A program made the translations under genes and the position numbers. DNA of 64,000 bases from NCBI RefSeq assembly GCF_004341385.1, contig NZ_SLXE01000007.1, forward strand, positions 1 through 64,000. Direction: 5' to 3'. Shown in pieces: positions 24,280 to 32,401 of this stretch; position 1 is the stretch's first letter, and each line of letters begins with the position of its first letter. Under the pieces are notes generated by a model, which searched no databases, was not told where the DNA came from, and saw only the letters and a program-made list of their open reading frames with translations. This DNA is from Uruburuella suis. Its GTDB lineage: Bacteria; Pseudomonadota; Gammaproteobacteria; Burkholderiales; Neisseriaceae.

Positions 24280-25744
24280 TAGCGGGCTTGCCGCCCCATC
24301 GTTCAACTGGAAAAAGCATTGGAAACAAATTGTTTTTTTCGCCATTCCGATTCTGATTTTTTATTGCCCGCCGCCTGAAGGCTTATCGTTGGTGGCTTGG
24401 CGCTTGTTTGGCTGGTATGTGGCCGCCATTTTCGGCTTGGTGGCCAAGCCTTGGTCGATGCCGGTGGTGTTGCTCGCGGCGGTAACCGGCTCGGCGATTG
24501 CCGTGGGGTTCACGCCCAACGAGCAAGGGCTGGACATGAAAAACGTGCTCTCCGGCTATGCCTCCACCACCACTTGGCTCGTGTTTACCGCTTTTGCGCT
24601 GAGCACCGCTTTTGTGGTGACCGGCCTCGGGCGGCGCATTGCTTATCTGATGATACGCAGTTTCGGCAGCACCACATTGCGCCTGGGCTACATCAACACC
24701 GTTCTTGATTTGCTGATTTCTCCGGGCATGCCCTCGGTTACGGCGCGCGGCGGCGGCATTATGATGCCGATTATGAACAGCGTGGCCGGCGCCATCGGCT
24801 CCGACCCGGAAAAAAGCCCCAAGCGCGGCGGCCTTTTTCTGCTGCTCAACACTTATTTCACCGTGAAAAACACCGGCTATATTTTTCTCACCGCCATGGC
24901 GCCCAATGCGCTGGCGCTCAGCCTGATTCTGCCGATTCTGCATGTGGAAGTGAGCTGGATGCAGTGGTTTCTCGCCGCTTCCGTGCCCGGCCTGCTGATG
25001 ACTTTCCTCACGCCGCTGGTGCTTTATTTGATGTATAAGCCGGAAGTGACCAAAGTGGATCGGGAAGAAATCGCCGTGAAAGGCTTGCAGGAAATGGGGC
25101 CGATGAAACGCAGCGAAAAATGGCTGCTGGCGATTTTCATCTGCGCGCTCTTGGGCTGGATTACCGGCGATTTTACCGGCATTGATGCGGCGGCAGTGGC
25201 GCTGGCGGCGATGGTGGGCTGCATTATTGTGAGTGTGATTAATTGGGATCACATTCTGCAAAACAAAGGCGGCTGGAACACCTTGATTTGGTATGGCGGC
25301 ATTATCGGTTTGTCTTCTGCGCTCTCCAAAGCCGATTTCTTCAAATGGATGGCGGGCGTGTTTTCCGATGTGCTCGGCGGCGGCCAATTGCAGGGCGGCT
25401 ACGGCATGCTGGTGTTGATTCTTTTCATCAGCGTGGTGATTCGCTATTGCTTCGCCTCGGGCGGCGCTTATATTGCGGCGATGATGCCCGTGTTTGCCAC
25501 CATAGGCGCGGTGACGCATGTCGATCCGGTGCTGCTCACCTTCGGCCTGCTTTTCTCCAACGCTTATGGCGGCATGCTCACCCATTATGGCTCGGGCCCT
25601 GCACCGATTATTTTCGGCACGGGCTATGCCACCACCAAACAATGGTGGACGGCAGGCGCGGTAATCGGCTTCGGCTCGCTGGCCGTGCATGCCACTTTGG
25701 GCGTGTTGTGGTGGGAATTGCTGCACAGCATGGGGCTGGTTTAA
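24266..25744 (+). CDS. citT: Citrate carrier, DASS family (CitT-like)
   Basis: This 492-residue inner-membrane transporter has about 12-14 helices. Family segments are STTTWLVFTAFALSTAFVVT, LLISPGMPSVTARGGGIMMP and GSGPAPIIFGTGYATTKQWW, matching CitT/2-oxoglutarate-malate type carriers. CitT exchanges external citrate for internal succinate during anaerobic citrate use. As the last gene of the cit operon, overlapping citXG by 14 bases, citrate is its likely substrate; that is inference from context. The DUS terminator after it has been split by a type A element. Confidence 0.92.
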   Translation: MNQPDSGLAAPSFNWKKHWKQIVFFAIPILIFYCPPPEGLSLVAWRLFGWYVAAIFGLVAKPWSMPVVLLAAVTGSAIAVGFTPNEQGLDMKNVLSGYASTTTWLVFTAFALSTAFVVTGLGRRIAYLMIRSFGSTTLRLGYINTVLDLLISPGMPSVTARGGGIMMPIMNSVAGAIGSDPEKSPKRGGLFLLLNTYFTVKNTGYIFLTAMAPNALALSLILPILHVEVSWMQWFLAASVPGLLMTFLTPLVLYLMYKPEVTKVDREEIAVKGLQEMGPMKRSEKWLLAIFICALLGWITGDFTGIDAAAVALAAMVGCIIVSVINWDHILQNKGGWNTLIWYGGIIGLSSALSKADFFKWMAGVFSDVLGGGQLQGGYGMLVLILFISVVIRYCFASGGAYIAAMMPVFATIGAVTHVDPVLLTFGLLFSNAYGGMLTHYGSGPAPIIFGTGYATTKQWWTAGAVIGFGSLAVHATLGVLWWELLHSMGLV

Positions 25745-25771
25745 TAGCGTCATAAACGAAAGGCCGTCTGA

Positions 25772-25873
25772 TACCCATTCAAAAAAGTAAGCTAACAAGG
25801 CGGCGAGCCGCAGACAGTACAGATAGTACGGCAAGGCGAGACAACGAAGTTAGGTTATTTTTTTGGATTGGTA
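25772..25873. repeat. Type A element, copy 4, inside the citT DUS terminator
   Basis: TACCCATTCAAAAAAGTAAGC ... TTTGGATTGGTA, flanked by TGA (25769-25771 and 25874-25876). Removing it and one TGA restores AAAGGCCGTCTGAAAAGC followed by TTTCAGACGGCCTTT, a standard inverted DUS terminator. The insertion therefore pushed the two arms about 105 bases apart. Confidence 0.88.
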
Positions 25874-25958
25874 TGAAAAGCTTTCAGACGGCCTTTCGCT
25901 TATTTATGAAAATTAATTACATCTGAAAACGCTTTCCGCTAAAATCAGCCGATTAAGA

Positions 25959-26104
25959 TATAGTGAAATCAAAGAAAAACGGATACAAAACACACAAATC
26001 CCAAATCGTGTGCAGAGTGTGCGCAGCCACGCACGCGGTTTAAACGGCTTTTGTTTGTATGGCTTTCTACATGCGCCTGTATCAGTTTTATGCAGTTCGC
26101 TATA
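25959..26104. repeat. Type D element, copy 1
   Basis: It starts TATAGTGAAATCAAAG and ends CAGTTCGCTATA. The centre (CGTGTGCAGAGTGTGCGCAGCC, then CACGCACGCGGTTTAAAC) recurs with changes at 39489-39648. No ORF is seen. The 455-base gap before ndh holds this, the type A element and AT-rich sequence. Confidence 0.65.
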
Positions 26105-26199
26105 AATGATTGATTCATGAAATCACAAGATAAATATTGAAAACCGAGTCTTGCTTTCCAATATTTATTTTTTAACACACATCCGAAAGGCAGCGCATC

Positions 26200-27480
26200 A
26201 TGCATTACAACACCGTTATCGTGGGCGGCGGCGCAGGCGGGCTGGAGCTGGCTTCCAAGCTCGGGCGTGCGCTCGGCCGCCGCGAGGGCCCTGAAAAAAT
26301 CCTGCTGATCGACCGCTCAACCTTCCACATTTGGAAGCCCACGCTGCACGAAGTGGCCACCGGCACGCTCAACCCGCAGCAGGAAGGCTTGTCCTATAGC
26401 ATACTCGGCCGCGCCAACAGCTTCAGCTTTATGGTGGGCGAATTGATTCAATTTCAGCCCGAAGCCAAACGGCTCACGCTCAAAGAAGTGCATCAGAGCG
26501 ATGGAGTGCAGATTATTCCCGAGCGCGAAATCACTTTTGAGCGCTGCGTGTTGGCCATCGGCAGCGGCTCCAACTTTTTCGGCACCCCCGGCAGCGAATA
26601 TGCTTATGTGTTGGAAAACGCGCAAGATGCGCAAGCTTTCCACAGCCATTTGCTCAACCTGTTTGCCAAAGCCGCGTATTCGCCCGACAAACAATTAAAC
26701 GTGGCGATTGTGGGCGCAGGCGCCACCGGTGTGGAGCTTTCCGCCGAAATGATGGAGGCTTATCACGAAATCCACAGCACCAGCGGCTCGGCGCAGCATT
26801 TCCAAATCCACATCACCCTGATTGAAGCCGCGCCGCGCATTTTGGCCGGCTTGCCCGAAAAGGTGTCGGTGCAGGCCACCCGCGCTTTGCGGGAAAAGCA
26901 CATCCGCGTGATGACCGACACCAAAGTATTGTCGATCCACCCCGATAAAGTAGAAACAGATCAGGGCGAAATCGCCGCCGATGTGATTGTGTGGGCGGCC
27001 GGCATCAAAGCGGCCGAGCGCAACCGCGAATACGGCCTGCCAGTAAACCGCATCAATCAGTTTGAAGTAAACAACCGGCTCGAAACCCCGGCAAAAGGCG
27101 TATATGCGCTGGGCGATTGCGCGGCTTGCCCGTGGGAAGAGGGCAGATTCGTGCCCGCCCGTGCACAGGCGGCGCACCAGCAGGCGGATTATTTGTGCAA
27201 AGCGTTTTTAGCAGAAAGCAAAGGCCGGCCGTTTGATCAAACTTTTCACTATAAAGATTCCGGCTCGCTGGTGTCGCTGGGCAACAACCACGGCGTGGGT
27301 AATCTGATGGGCAGCCTCTCGGGCGGCAATTTCTTTATCGAAGGGCTGATTGCCAAATATATGTATATGTCGCTGCACCTGATGCACCACAAAGCCATCA
27401 TCGGCTACCGCAAAACCGCCTTACTGGCGCTGGCGCGCATGGCGCAAAACCGCGTGTCGGGGCGCTTGAAGCTGCATTGA
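26200..27480 (+). CDS. ndh: NADH dehydrogenase, type II
   Basis: This single-subunit FAD enzyme passes electrons from NADH to quinone without pumping protons. The 426-residue protein has the FAD dinucleotide motif VGGGAGGLELASKLG near residue 9 and the NADH motif VAIVGAGATGVELSAE near residue 167. The second FAD motif GVYALGDCAACP is near residue 302. The C-terminal amphipathic helix region (KYMYMSLHLMHHKAIIGY) is for membrane attachment. The ATG follows CGAAAGGCAGCGC. It is monocistronic with a DUS terminator at 27496. Confidence 0.96.
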   Translation: MHYNTVIVGGGAGGLELASKLGRALGRREGPEKILLIDRSTFHIWKPTLHEVATGTLNPQQEGLSYSILGRANSFSFMVGELIQFQPEAKRLTLKEVHQSDGVQIIPEREITFERCVLAIGSGSNFFGTPGSEYAYVLENAQDAQAFHSHLLNLFAKAAYSPDKQLNVAIVGAGATGVELSAEMMEAYHEIHSTSGSAQHFQIHITLIEAAPRILAGLPEKVSVQATRALREKHIRVMTDTKVLSIHPDKVETDQGEIAADVIVWAAGIKAAERNREYGLPVNRINQFEVNNRLETPAKGVYALGDCAACPWEEGRFVPARAQAAHQQADYLCKAFLAESKGRPFDQTFHYKDSGSLVSLGNNHGVGNLMGSLSGGNFFIEGLIAKYMYMSLHLMHHKAIIGYRKTALLALARMAQNRVSGRLKLH

Positions 27481-27495
27481 TGCGGCGGAACCGGC

Positions 27496-27525
27496 AGGCC
27501 GTCTGAAAGCGTTCAGACGGCCTTT
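27496..27525 (+). terminator. Inverted DUS pair after ndh
   Basis: AGGCCGTCTGAAAGC and GTTCAGACGGCCTTT lie about 15 bases past the ndh stop. Confidence 0.7.
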
Positions 27526-27564
27526 GGCAAATCTAAAACCGCCGTTCTGGCGCAGCTATGAGCA

Positions 27565-27606
27565 GTAGGTCGGATTCTCGAATCCGACGCTTGTTCGCAG
27601 AACAAG
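27565..27606. repeat. Solitary GTAGGTCGGATT palindrome
   Basis: GTAGGTCGGATTCTCGAATC... followed by CTTGTTCGCAGAACAAG repeats the left palindrome of type B elements, without the type A ends. The rest of the 400-base gap (27481-27885) shows no gene. Confidence 0.65.
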
Positions 27607-27885
27607 ATTCTCTAGGCTGCGGCAAATGTCGGATACCCGTATCTGAATCTACAACTGAAACTGCTGTCGTCACCGAAACCCAATCCCGCTCTCTGAGCGA
27701 GCATGAAGGGGCGGAATAGACAGACTGTGTGGCAAGCCTGCCTTGCCGCCAATATCTGCATAATAACGTTGCATAGCCATGCCCACGTTTCACCCGCATC
27801 CTGCACCGCGCCGGCAAAATGCCGTCTGAAAAGCGCGCTGTGTTAAAATCGGCAGATTCTTTTTTCAGACGGCCTGTTGATTTTC

Positions 27886-29223
27886 ATGATGCTCAACCCG
27901 CACCGCCAACTCACCGAGCTTGTGCGCCTCTTGCAGGAGCGCGGCTATATTTTTGCGGCCGACCCGCAGCCGATCACCGAAGCGCTGCGCCACGCACCGG
28001 GCAGCGCGGAAACGCGCCTCAACCGCCGTGCCGAAATGATAGACAGCGACGGCAGGCTGCACGATGCGCTCGAGCGCGTGCGCCATTTCTTTGGCTGGCT
28101 TTTGCTGGCCGCCACCGTGTTTTGGCTGGTGCTCGGCTTTTCCGGCACTTTTACGCTGATGCAGCAATCGGGGCTGAATTTCTTTTTCGTGCTCGCCAGC
28201 GTGCTCGGCGTGCACACGCTGATGCTGCTGGCCTGGCTCGCTTTTATGCTTCTGCGCATCAAGCCGGGCGGCTTTTTGGGCAACCCGGGCTGGTGGATAC
28301 GCGGCAAAGATCCGGTGAACCAAGCCATTTTGCGGCTTTATGGCGATGAGTGGCGAAAGCCGGCCATGCGCTGGGCAATCAGCCAAACCAGCCACCGTTT
28401 GTGGCTGGCCGCGCTGGCGGGCATGCTCGCCGCCGTGGTGTTGCTGCTGCTGGTGCGCCAATACACCTTTAATTGGGAAAGCACCTTGCTTGGCGACCAC
28501 ACTTTTGTGGCGCTGGTGCAGGCGCTCTCGTGGCTGCCGGCCAAGCTCGGCTTTCCCGTGCCCGATGCCGATGCCGTGTTGGGCAGCCGCATGAGCGCCG
28601 ACATTGCCGCTTCGCGCCAGTGGGGCGGCCTTTTGATCGGCAGCATTCTGTGCTACGGCCTGCTGCCGCGTTTGGCCGCCTGGCTGGTGTGCAAAATTTT
28701 GGCCGGCCGCGCCCAAAGCCCGTTGCCGCTGGATAATCCTTACTATCAGCAGATTATCCAGCAATGGCAAACGCGCGTGGTGGATGCCGATGATTATTCG
28801 GAAAGTATTGCCGTGGCGGCGCCGAAAATCCATTTGAGCGAGAGCCTGCCCAAATGGGCGCTGATGCTGGAGGGCGAATGGCCGGATCAATCGTGGCACC
28901 GGCATGTTCTCGGGCAACCGTGGTTGGATAAAGGCACGGCCGACAGCCGCGATGCCGTGGCTGCATTAAAGCAGGATTTGGCACAGCAGCCGGCGCAATT
29001 GCTGCTGGGCGTGCGTGCTGCGCAAGTGCCCGACCGCGGCGTGTTGCGCCAAATTGCCGGTTTGGCCGAAGCGGCAGAGGGCGGGGCGGTGGTGCAATTG
29101 CTGGTAGACAAAAATGCCGCTTCAGACGGCCTAGAAGATTATCTGCAACAATGGCACGAAGCCTTGAGCGCGCGCGGCCTGGCCTGGCTCGACCCGCCGC
29201 GCATCAGCCAGCAAATGCGGTAG
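27886..29223 (+). CDS. DUF2868 family membrane protein
   Basis: The 445-residue protein has about four membrane helices (near residues 70-90, 105-125, 175-195 and 245-265). The sequence GNPGWWIRGKDPVNQAILRLYGDEWRKP is characteristic of DUF2868. The family often sits next to a DUF3482 GTPase, as it does here two genes downstream. Its function is unknown. Two ATG codons (27886 and 27889) follow a TTG; none has a good ribosome site, so the start is uncertain by a few codons. A DUS within the gene (29122-29133) encodes ASDGLED near the C-terminus. Confidence 0.85.
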   Translation: MMLNPHRQLTELVRLLQERGYIFAADPQPITEALRHAPGSAETRLNRRAEMIDSDGRLHDALERVRHFFGWLLLAATVFWLVLGFSGTFTLMQQSGLNFFFVLASVLGVHTLMLLAWLAFMLLRIKPGGFLGNPGWWIRGKDPVNQAILRLYGDEWRKPAMRWAISQTSHRLWLAALAGMLAAVVLLLLVRQYTFNWESTLLGDHTFVALVQALSWLPAKLGFPVPDADAVLGSRMSADIAASRQWGGLLIGSILCYGLLPRLAAWLVCKILAGRAQSPLPLDNPYYQQIIQQWQTRVVDADDYSESIAVAAPKIHLSESLPKWALMLEGEWPDQSWHRHVLGQPWLDKGTADSRDAVAALKQDLAQQPAQLLLGVRAAQVPDRGVLRQIAGLAEAAEGGAVVQLLVDKNAASDGLEDYLQQWHEALSARGLAWLDPPRISQQMR

Positions 29224-29284
29224 CGTGGCGCCTAAAGTTCAGACGGCCTGATTATGTGAATCATTCAGTAGGAAACATCAAAAC

Positions 29285-30160
29285 ATGACACCGAAAGACA
29301 GCCTGCTGGCCGCCATGGTGATTACCATCTGGGGCGTGAATTTCATGTTCCTCAAGTTTGTGCTGCAAGACCTCTCTCCTATGGTGTTGGGGATGCTGCG
29401 TTTTGCGCTGGTTGTGTTTCCCGCACTTTTGTGGCTGAAACGGCCGCCGGTGGCGTGGCGTTGGCTGGTGCTTTACGGCATCACCATCAGTTTCGGCCAA
29501 TTCGGGCTGATGTTTGCCGCGCTTTCATTAGGGCTGCCAACCGGGCTGACTGCCTTGATTTTGCAGGCGCAAGTATTCATCACCGTGGCCTTGGCCGCCT
29601 TGTTGTGGCGCGAGCCAATACGCGCCAACCATTTGCTCGGCATGTTGACGGCGGCGGCAGGTTTGCTGCTGATCGGTATCGGTCAGCAGCAGGGCAGCGT
29701 GCCGATGGCGGCCTTGTGGGCAATATTGGGGGCGGCGGTGTCGTGGGCTTTGGGCAATATCGTGGTCAAATACATCGGCAAGGTCAATGCCTTGTCGCTG
29801 GTGGTTTGGGGCAATATTTCCTCGCTGCTGCTGTTTGCGCTGGCATCGTTTGCGCTTTACGGCGGCGGGGGTGTGTGGCAGCAAATCAGCGGCCTGAGCC
29901 TGCGCGGTTTGTTTGGCGTATTGTTTGTGGCTTATGCGGCAAGCCTGATCGGTTATGCTGCGTGGGGCAGCCTGTTGTCGCGTTATCCTGCCGGTAAAAT
30001 CACCCCGCTGTCTTTGCTGGTTCCTGTGGTGGCGCTGCTGGTGGCGTGGGCGCTGTTAAACGAATACCTCAATATCTGGCACTGGCTGGGCGTGGTGTTG
30101 GTGATGGCGGCGCTGCTGATACATGTGTTTGGCGGTAAAATCGCTTTCAAACGGGCTTGA
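29285..30160 (+). CDS. EamA/DMT family permease
   Basis: This 291-residue inner-membrane protein has ten predicted helices in two EamA repeats (about 1-135 and 145-285). The start TPKDSLLAAMVITIWGVNFMFLK and LSLGLPTGLTALILQAQVFITV are close to the EamA cysteine/O-acetylserine exporter type, but substrate cannot be read from sequence. It lies between the DUF2868 and DUF3482 genes on the same strand, 19 bases before the latter, so it is probably co-transcribed with it. Confidence 0.9.
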   Translation: MTPKDSLLAAMVITIWGVNFMFLKFVLQDLSPMVLGMLRFALVVFPALLWLKRPPVAWRWLVLYGITISFGQFGLMFAALSLGLPTGLTALILQAQVFITVALAALLWREPIRANHLLGMLTAAAGLLLIGIGQQQGSVPMAALWAILGAAVSWALGNIVVKYIGKVNALSLVVWGNISSLLLFALASFALYGGGGVWQQISGLSLRGLFGVLFVAYAASLIGYAAWGSLLSRYPAGKITPLSLLVPVVALLVAWALLNEYLNIWHWLGVVLVMAALLIHVFGGKIAFKRA

Positions 30161-30179
30161 CGCTGAAAAAAGGACATCC

Positions 30180-31508
30180 ATGAAACCGCTTTCCCTGGCC
30201 GTGGTCGGCCACACCAACACCGGCAAAACCTCGCTGATGCGCACCCTTTTGCGCGACAGCCGTTTTGGTGAAGTGAAAAATGCTGCCGCCACCACCCGCC
30301 ATGTGGAAGAAGCGGCCATTAACGACGGCAGCCAAACACTGGTGTATCTCTACGACACCCCCGGCTTGGAAGATGCCGGCGGCGTGCTCGACTGGCTCGA
30401 AGCCAACACGTCAGCGCGTTCAGACGGCATCGAGCGCTTGCAGCAATTTCTCGCCAGCCCCGCCGCCGAGGGCGATTTCAACCAAGAAGCCAAGGTGTTG
30501 CGCCAGCTGCTGCAAAGCGATATGGCGCTTTACGTGGTGGACGCGCGCGAGCCGGTGCTCAATAAATATAAAGACGAGCTCACCGTGCTTTCGTGGTGCG
30601 CCAAGCCGGTGATGCCCGTGTTTAACTTTATCGGCGGCCGCGATTTGGCCGAATGGGGCAACATGCTGGCGCGGCGCACCCTGCATGTGTATAGCGGTTT
30701 CGACACCGTGGCTTTCGATTTCGAAGGCGAAATCCGCCTGTGGGAAAACCTGGCCACCATGCTGCCCGAGCGCAATATTATCGACCGCCTAATCGCCATG
30801 CGCCGGCGCGAATGGCAAAAAATTGCTGCCGATTCCCGCCGCGATATTGCCGATTTCCTGCTCGATGTGGCCGCCTACAAGCAAGAAATCGATGCCGATG
30901 GCAATCCCGAGCCGGTGCTGCACACCATGCAAGAGGCCGTGCGCCAGCTCGAGCGCCGGCTTCAGCAGCAATTGTTCCAACACTACCGCTTCTACCACAG
31001 CGAAATCGACAGCGGCCAATGGGCGCTCAAAGCCTTCCGGCAAGATCCGTTTGATGGCGAATTGCTGAAAGAATACGGCATCCGCACCACCACCGGTGCG
31101 GCCACCGGCGCTTTAATCGGCTTGGGTGTAGACATGGTTACGTTGGGCGGCTCGCTCGGGCTGGGAACCGCCATCGGCGGCGTGCTCGGCGGCGTGTTGC
31201 CCAATATGCAGACCATCAGCGACAAGCTGGCCGGCAAACACACCCTGCATATCGACCCCGAAACCCTCACCCTTTTGGCCGCCCGCGCGCTCGATTTGCT
31301 CGCCGCCCTGCAAACACGCGGCCACGCCGCCCAAGCCGACATTCAGATGCACAGCGGCAAAGCCCCGTGGCCCGCAGCCAAATTGCCCGCCGAATTAAAC
31401 AAAGCGCGCAGCCAGCCCAAATGGTCTTCCCTCAACACCCGCGAGCCCGAGCAAAGCCGCCGCGATCGCGCCGAAGCCGCCGCCGCGCTGGCGGCGCGTT
31501 TGGGCTGA
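30180..31508 (+). CDS. DUF3482 family GTPase
   Basis: This 442-residue Era/TrmE-like GTP-binding protein has G1 GHTNTGKTS near residue 10 and G3 DTPGLEDAGG near residue 60. The C-terminal DUF3482 half has two short hydrophobic glycine-rich segments (TTTGAATGALIGLGVDMVTL and LGLGTAIGGVLGGVLP) that could touch a membrane. The start MKPLSLAVVGHTNTGKTS is fixed by the G1 motif; in-frame sequence upstream overlaps the permease gene and is not expected to be used. The usual partner DUF2868 is two genes upstream. Its role is unknown. Confidence 0.88.
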   Translation: MKPLSLAVVGHTNTGKTSLMRTLLRDSRFGEVKNAAATTRHVEEAAINDGSQTLVYLYDTPGLEDAGGVLDWLEANTSARSDGIERLQQFLASPAAEGDFNQEAKVLRQLLQSDMALYVVDAREPVLNKYKDELTVLSWCAKPVMPVFNFIGGRDLAEWGNMLARRTLHVYSGFDTVAFDFEGEIRLWENLATMLPERNIIDRLIAMRRREWQKIAADSRRDIADFLLDVAAYKQEIDADGNPEPVLHTMQEAVRQLERRLQQQLFQHYRFYHSEIDSGQWALKAFRQDPFDGELLKEYGIRTTTGAATGALIGLGVDMVTLGGSLGLGTAIGGVLGGVLPNMQTISDKLAGKHTLHIDPETLTLLAARALDLLAALQTRGHAAQADIQMHSGKAPWPAAKLPAELNKARSQPKWSSLNTREPEQSRRDRAEAAAALAARLG

Positions 31509-31707
31509 ACCGGCTGGCCTGATTTTGGCTAAAACGCCCAGGCAGAAGCAGGGCGGCAATGAATGCCCCGCAAATTCCGCCCGCCTGATTTGCACCGCTG
31601 CGCTTTAAGCAGGTGCTGAAACGAAAAAAACCGAACAAAAAATCTAATTTTCATGTTGTTTTTTTGTTGTTTTGAGCACAAATCAAACAAAAAAAGCACA
31701 GCAGGTG

Positions 31708-31736
31708 TTGACGCAAATAAAACATCAGCGCAAAAT
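31708..31736 (+). promoter_or_regulatory. Promoter of sibling sRNA 1
   Basis: TTGACG (31708-31713), a 17-base spacer, then CAAAAT (31731-31736), 7 bases before the expected start at about 31743. The -35 is identical to that of sRNA 2. Confidence 0.7.
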
Positions 31737-31742
31737 GGCACC

Positions 31743-31829
31743 CATCAAGACGCCGATGCGGCTTGATATTTCTCCTCTATTTCTCCTTTGTAGACTTGGC
31801 GCATATCTTGTGGATATGCGCATTTTTTT
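31743..31829 (+). ncRNA. Sibling small RNA 1 (NmsR/NgncR_162-163-like)
   Basis: The inferred transcript is about 87 nt. A 5' hairpin AUCAAG...CUUGAU (31744-31767, inner CGC/GCG) comes first. Then a pyrimidine-rich stretch AUUUCUCCUCUAUUUCUCC (31768-31786) and a weak UCUA/UAGA hairpin present UUUCUCCUUUG in the loop. The terminator is GCGCAUAUC-loop-GAUAUGCGC plus seven U. The middle is nearly identical to sRNA 2, while both hairpins differ in sequence and keep pairing. Layout and anti-Shine-Dalgarno motif fit the tandem sibling sRNAs known in pathogenic Neisseria; homology is inferred, not searched. Confidence 0.78.
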
Positions 31830-31909
31830 ATGCATTCCACTATATCTGTACTGTCTGCTTGTACTGTCGCAGGCTCGCCGCCTTGTTAGCTTACTTTTTT
31901 GAATTGGTA
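31830..31909. repeat. Type C right end joined to type A right part
   Basis: ATGCATTCCACTATA (31830-31844) is the right end of type C. It continues into TCTGTACTGTCTGC...TTGAATTGGTA, the right two thirds of type A. In intact A copies the same TCTGTACTG follows TACTA, so C had inserted into A at TA. Everything left of the C end has since been lost, with the junction at the sRNA 1 terminator T-run. Confidence 0.7.
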
Positions 31910-31915
31910 TCACAC

Positions 31916-32036
31916 ATTTCCGAAAATAATCAATTCTCTATAAAATCAAACTATTTGATGATTTTCGTGTTGATGGCGGCTACCTGTCTGAGAAGTGAAG
32001 CGGTGCTTCAGGTCGGGTTCCTTGCCTGCGCAGGAG
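31916..32036. repeat. Dispersed repeat G, diverged copy 3
   Basis: GAAAATAATCAATTCTC, TCTATAAAATCAAAC, GATGGCGGCTACCTGTC and TTGCCTGCGCAGG match 14496-14610 in order. No ORF. Confidence 0.6.
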
Positions 32037-32065
32037 TGACGGAAAGGAGGTTTTGCAAAGGTTTC

Positions 32066-32102
32066 AGGCCGTCTGAAAAGAAAAGTTTCAGACGGCCTTT
32101 TC
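32066..32102. terminator. Inverted DUS pair between the two sRNAs
   Basis: AGGCCGTCTGAAAAG and AAGTTTCAGACGGCCTTTT. It would stop read-through from sRNA 1 towards sRNA 2. Confidence 0.6.
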
Positions 32103-32273
32103 ATGCGGATATTAGCGGTTTGCGAAAATGCGGTTTGCAGTGCATGCTCGGATTTTGGTTTGATATAAAATATTATTTTTACGCCAAGTAAGCGATTTAT
32201 TTGGATTTTTGAAATTAAACTACAAAATAAATGGTTAAATACACATTGAGAAGAAATAAAATGCAAAAAATAT

Positions 32274-32302
32274 TTGACGGCTGCAGCTCTGTTTGGCATA
32301 AT
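32274..32302 (+). promoter_or_regulatory. Promoter of sibling sRNA 2
   Basis: TTGACG (32274-32279), a 17-base spacer, then CATAAT (32297-32302). It is stronger than the sRNA 1 promoter in its -10 box. Confidence 0.72.
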
Positions 32303-32308
32303 GCATTT

Positions 32309-32401
32309 CATTAGCTGGTTTGAACAACCGGTTAGTAGTTTCTCCTCTATTTCTCCTTTGTAGACTTGACACACATTCTTGCGGATGTGTGTATTTTTTT
32401 T
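32309..32401 (+). ncRNA. Sibling small RNA 2 (NmsR/NgncR_162-163-like)
   Basis: The inferred transcript is about 93 nt. The 5' hairpin is UAGCUGGUU-UGAAC-AACCGGUUA (32312-32334). The shared middle UUUCUCCUCUAUUUCUCC and the UUUGUAGACUUG that follows are identical to sRNA 1 over 30 bases. The terminator is a 10-base-pair stem ACACACAUUC/GGAUGUGUGU (one U-G pair) plus eight U. Compared with sRNA 1, only the single-stranded targeting region is kept in sequence; the stems keep pairing but not sequence. The remaining 235 bases to argC carry no visible gene. Confidence 0.8.

Noticed and set aside
27533..27817. Small minus-strand frame between ndh and the DUF2868 gene
   Set aside because: It overlaps a palindromic repeat, has unusual composition and no ribosome site or similarity that I recognise.
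31763..32191. Open frame covering sRNA 1 and the spacer
   Set aside because: It crosses a terminator and pieces of three repeats. The RNA interpretation explains the conserved parts better.
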